Made by a program: the position numbers and the translations under genes. Below the pieces are notes generated by a model. The model saw nothing but the letters and a program-made list of their open reading frames with translations, was not told the origin of the DNA and made no database searches. From Bacteroidales bacterium (GTDB taxonomy: Bacteria; Bacteroidota; Bacteroidia; Bacteroidales; Bacteroidaceae): a stretch of 7,381 bases of DNA. Each line of letters opens with the position of its first letter. Position 1 is the stretch's first letter. This document shows, one piece after another, positions 5,860-7,381 of the stretch. The stretch spans positions 1 through 7,381 of the forward strand of contig SFCP01000095.1 of the NCBI GenBank assembly GCA_004558535.1, read 5' to 3'.

Positions 5860-7233
5860 GTGCAAAAACCAGCCATACCAAAAGGGACGCGCGATTTCAA
5901 CACCCGCGAAATGGCGCGCCGCAACTATATCTTCGACACCATACGCAGCGTCTACGCCCTCTACGGCTTCCGCCAGATCGAGACGCCTGCGGTGGAATAC
6001 CTCTCCACCCTGATGGGCAAATACGGCGAGGAGGGCGACAAGCTCCTCTTCAAAATCCTCAACTCCGGTGACTTCAAGGCCGGCGTGACGCCCGAGGACT
6101 ATGCCACACAGGGACCCGGCAAACTGGCCGCCCGCTTCTGCGAAAAGGGCCTGCGCTACGACCTCACCGTGCCCTTTGCCCGCTTTGTCGTGCAGCACCG
6201 CGACGAACTGCAACTGCCCTTCAAGCGCTTCCAGATACAGCCCGTGTGGCGCGCCGACCGACCGCAGAAGGGCCGCTACCGCGAATTTTACCAGTGTGAC
6301 GCCGATGTCGTCGGCTCCAACTCACTCCTCAACGAGGTGGAGCTGGTACAGATCATGGACGAGGTCTTCGCACGACTCGGCATCCGCGTCAGCATCAAGA
6401 TCAACAACCGCAAGATCCTCTCGGGCATGGCCGAACTGATCGGGGCAGCCGACAAAATCGTGGAAATCACCGTGGCCATCGACAAACTCGACAAAATCGG
6501 CCTCGACAACGTCAATGCCGAACTGCGCAGTGCCGGACTGACCGACGAACAGGTGGAGCGCCTGCAGCCCATCATCGCCCTGGAGGGCACCAACGCCGAC
6601 AAGCTGGCCCGCATGCACGAGGTGCTCCAGGCTACCGAGAGCGGCGTGAAGGGATGCGAGGAAGTGGCCTTCGTCCTGCAGAGCCTGGTCGATGCCGAGG
6701 GACACTCGCTGCTGCGCAATGAGGTGGAGTTTGATTCCACCCTGGCCCGCGGCCTGAATTACTACACAGGCTGCATATTCGAGGTCAAGGCGCTCGATGT
6801 CCAGATAGGCTCCATCACCGGCGGCGGCCGCTACGACAACCTCACCGGCATCTTCGGCATGGAGGGACTGAGCGGCGTGGGCATCTCCTTTGGCGCAGAC
6901 CGCATCTATGACGTGCTCAACCAACTGGACCTCTACCCCGACACGACTACCACCTCCACACGCCTGCTCTTCATCAACTTCGGCGCCACCGAAGCCGCAC
7001 ACTGCCTGCGCCTGGCCAACCAAGTGCGCAGCGCCGGCATACCTACCGAAGTCTTCCCCGACAGCGCGAAAATCAAGAAGCAGATGAGCTACGCCAACGC
7101 CAACGCCATCCCCTTCGTCGCTCTCGTGGGCGAAAACGAAATGCAGCAGGGAGTCGTCTCCCTGAAGAACATGACCACCGGCGAGCAGCAAAACCTGACC
7201 ATCGACGAGGTAATCGCCGCCGTACGCGCATAA
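5860..7233 (+). CDS. hisS: Histidyl-tRNA synthetase
   Basis: This class II synthetase charges tRNA-His with histidine in the cytoplasm. I chose the GTG at 5860, giving 457 residues that begin (V)QKPAIPKGTRDF, the usual family opening. The frame extends upstream to a TTG at 5818, but that would add 14 residues translated from a repeat hairpin. Motif 1 spans about 8-46. Motif 2 (FQIQPVWRADRPQKGRYREFYQCDAD, 124-149) carries the ATP-contacting arginines. The histidine-specific LARGLNYYTG lies at 295-304, GGGRYDNL at 321-328, and motif 3 (GVGISFGADRIYDVL) at about 339-353. The anticodon-binding domain runs from about 367 to the end. The insertion NNRKILSGM...AIDKLDKIG (about 182-214) resembles the eukaryotic/archaeal HisRS type. 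The gene is complete and appears functional. The next gene begins 41 bases downstream on the same strand and may be co-transcribed. Confidence 0.97.
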   Translation: MQKPAIPKGTRDFNTREMARRNYIFDTIRSVYALYGFRQIETPAVEYLSTLMGKYGEEGDKLLFKILNSGDFKAGVTPEDYATQGPGKLAARFCEKGLRYDLTVPFARFVVQHRDELQLPFKRFQIQPVWRADRPQKGRYREFYQCDADVVGSNSLLNEVELVQIMDEVFARLGIRVSIKINNRKILSGMAELIGAADKIVEITVAIDKLDKIGLDNVNAELRSAGLTDEQVERLQPIIALEGTNADKLARMHEVLQATESGVKGCEEVAFVLQSLVDAEGHSLLRNEVEFDSTLARGLNYYTGCIFEVKALDVQIGSITGGGRYDNLTGIFGMEGLSGVGISFGADRIYDVLNQLDLYPDTTTTSTRLLFINFGATEAAHCLRLANQVRSAGIPTEVFPDSAKIKKQMSYANANAIPFVALVGENEMQQGVVSLKNMTTGEQQNLTIDEVIAAVRA

Positions 7234-7274
7234 CGCAACCATCACAAGCCAATCATTCATTTAATACATACATC

Positions 7275-7381
7275 ATGAAAAAAATCTATTCCCTTCTGGC
7301 AGCCGCCATCCTCACCCTCGGCTTCACCGCCTGCGATGACGTGCCTGCCCCCTACGAAGTAAACGACGAACCCGGCAGCGG
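7275..7381 (+). CDS. Lipoprotein, N-terminal part only (runs off the right edge)
   Basis: Thirty-five codons are visible. The start MKKIYSLLAAAILTLGFTAC is a lipoprotein signal with lipobox FTAC and lipidation expected at C20. The next residues, DDVPAPYEVNDEPGSG, are acidic and Pro/Gly-rich, as in a surface-exposed Bacteroidetes lipoprotein linker. I recall a similar CDDVPAPY opening in Bacteroidales lipoproteins with predicted OB-fold or adhesin-like domains, but the functional domain lies outside the window and cannot be assigned. The gene begins 41 bases after hisS with no visible terminator or TTTG/TAnnTTTG promoter between them, so read-through from hisS is possible. Confidence 0.85.
   Translation, partial: MKKIYSLLAAAILTLGFTACDDVPAPYEVNDEPGS

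Noticed and set aside
6322..7260. 312-codon minus-strand frame antisense to hisS
   Set aside because: It shows no motif, and hisS on the other strand is unmistakable.

Overview
The window looks like chromosomal DNA from a GC-rich member of the Bacteroidales, most likely Prevotella-like. The evidence is the gene families (a DUF5689-type lipoprotein, a TonB-dependent receptor, a Bacteroidetes-type histidyl-tRNA synthetase), acidic residues after the lipoprotein cysteines, no Shine-Dalgarno sequences before the starts, and promoter-like sequences of the Bacteroidetes form TTTG-N20-TAnnTTTG. The genus is an inference.

Layout. Positions 1-96 may hold the start of a leftward gene that leaves the window, with a good Bacteroidetes promoter at 180-211. 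A purine-rich repeat tract follows. Next comes a leftward two-gene unit: a TonB-dependent outer-membrane receptor (start 4183, stop 1472) and, 42 bases downstream, a DUF5689-like surface lipoprotein (start 1429). The unit ends at a strong intrinsic terminator (413-451). The lipoprotein frame is shifted near its 3' end, loses its natural stop (471-473) and reads on through its own terminator to 245.

Divergent from this unit across a 256-base intergenic region is a rightward, secreted endonuclease/exonuclease/phosphatase-fold protein (4440-5558). A repeat-filled spacer of about 300 bases follows, holding a GC-rich 45-base minisatellite and then an AT-rich array of small inverted and direct repeats. 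After it come hisS (5860-7233, GTG start) and the first 35 codons of another lipoprotein (7275 to the edge).

Receptor, lipoprotein and secreted nuclease/phosphatase together suggest a surface system that binds, cuts and imports a phosphate-containing substrate such as nucleic acid. This is inferred from domain types and gene order. hisS is housekeeping and appears unrelated. I found no CRISPR array, insertion sequence, tRNA, rRNA or recognisable defence system. The least explained features are the frameshift, the repeat array before hisS and the uptake-locus arrangement.
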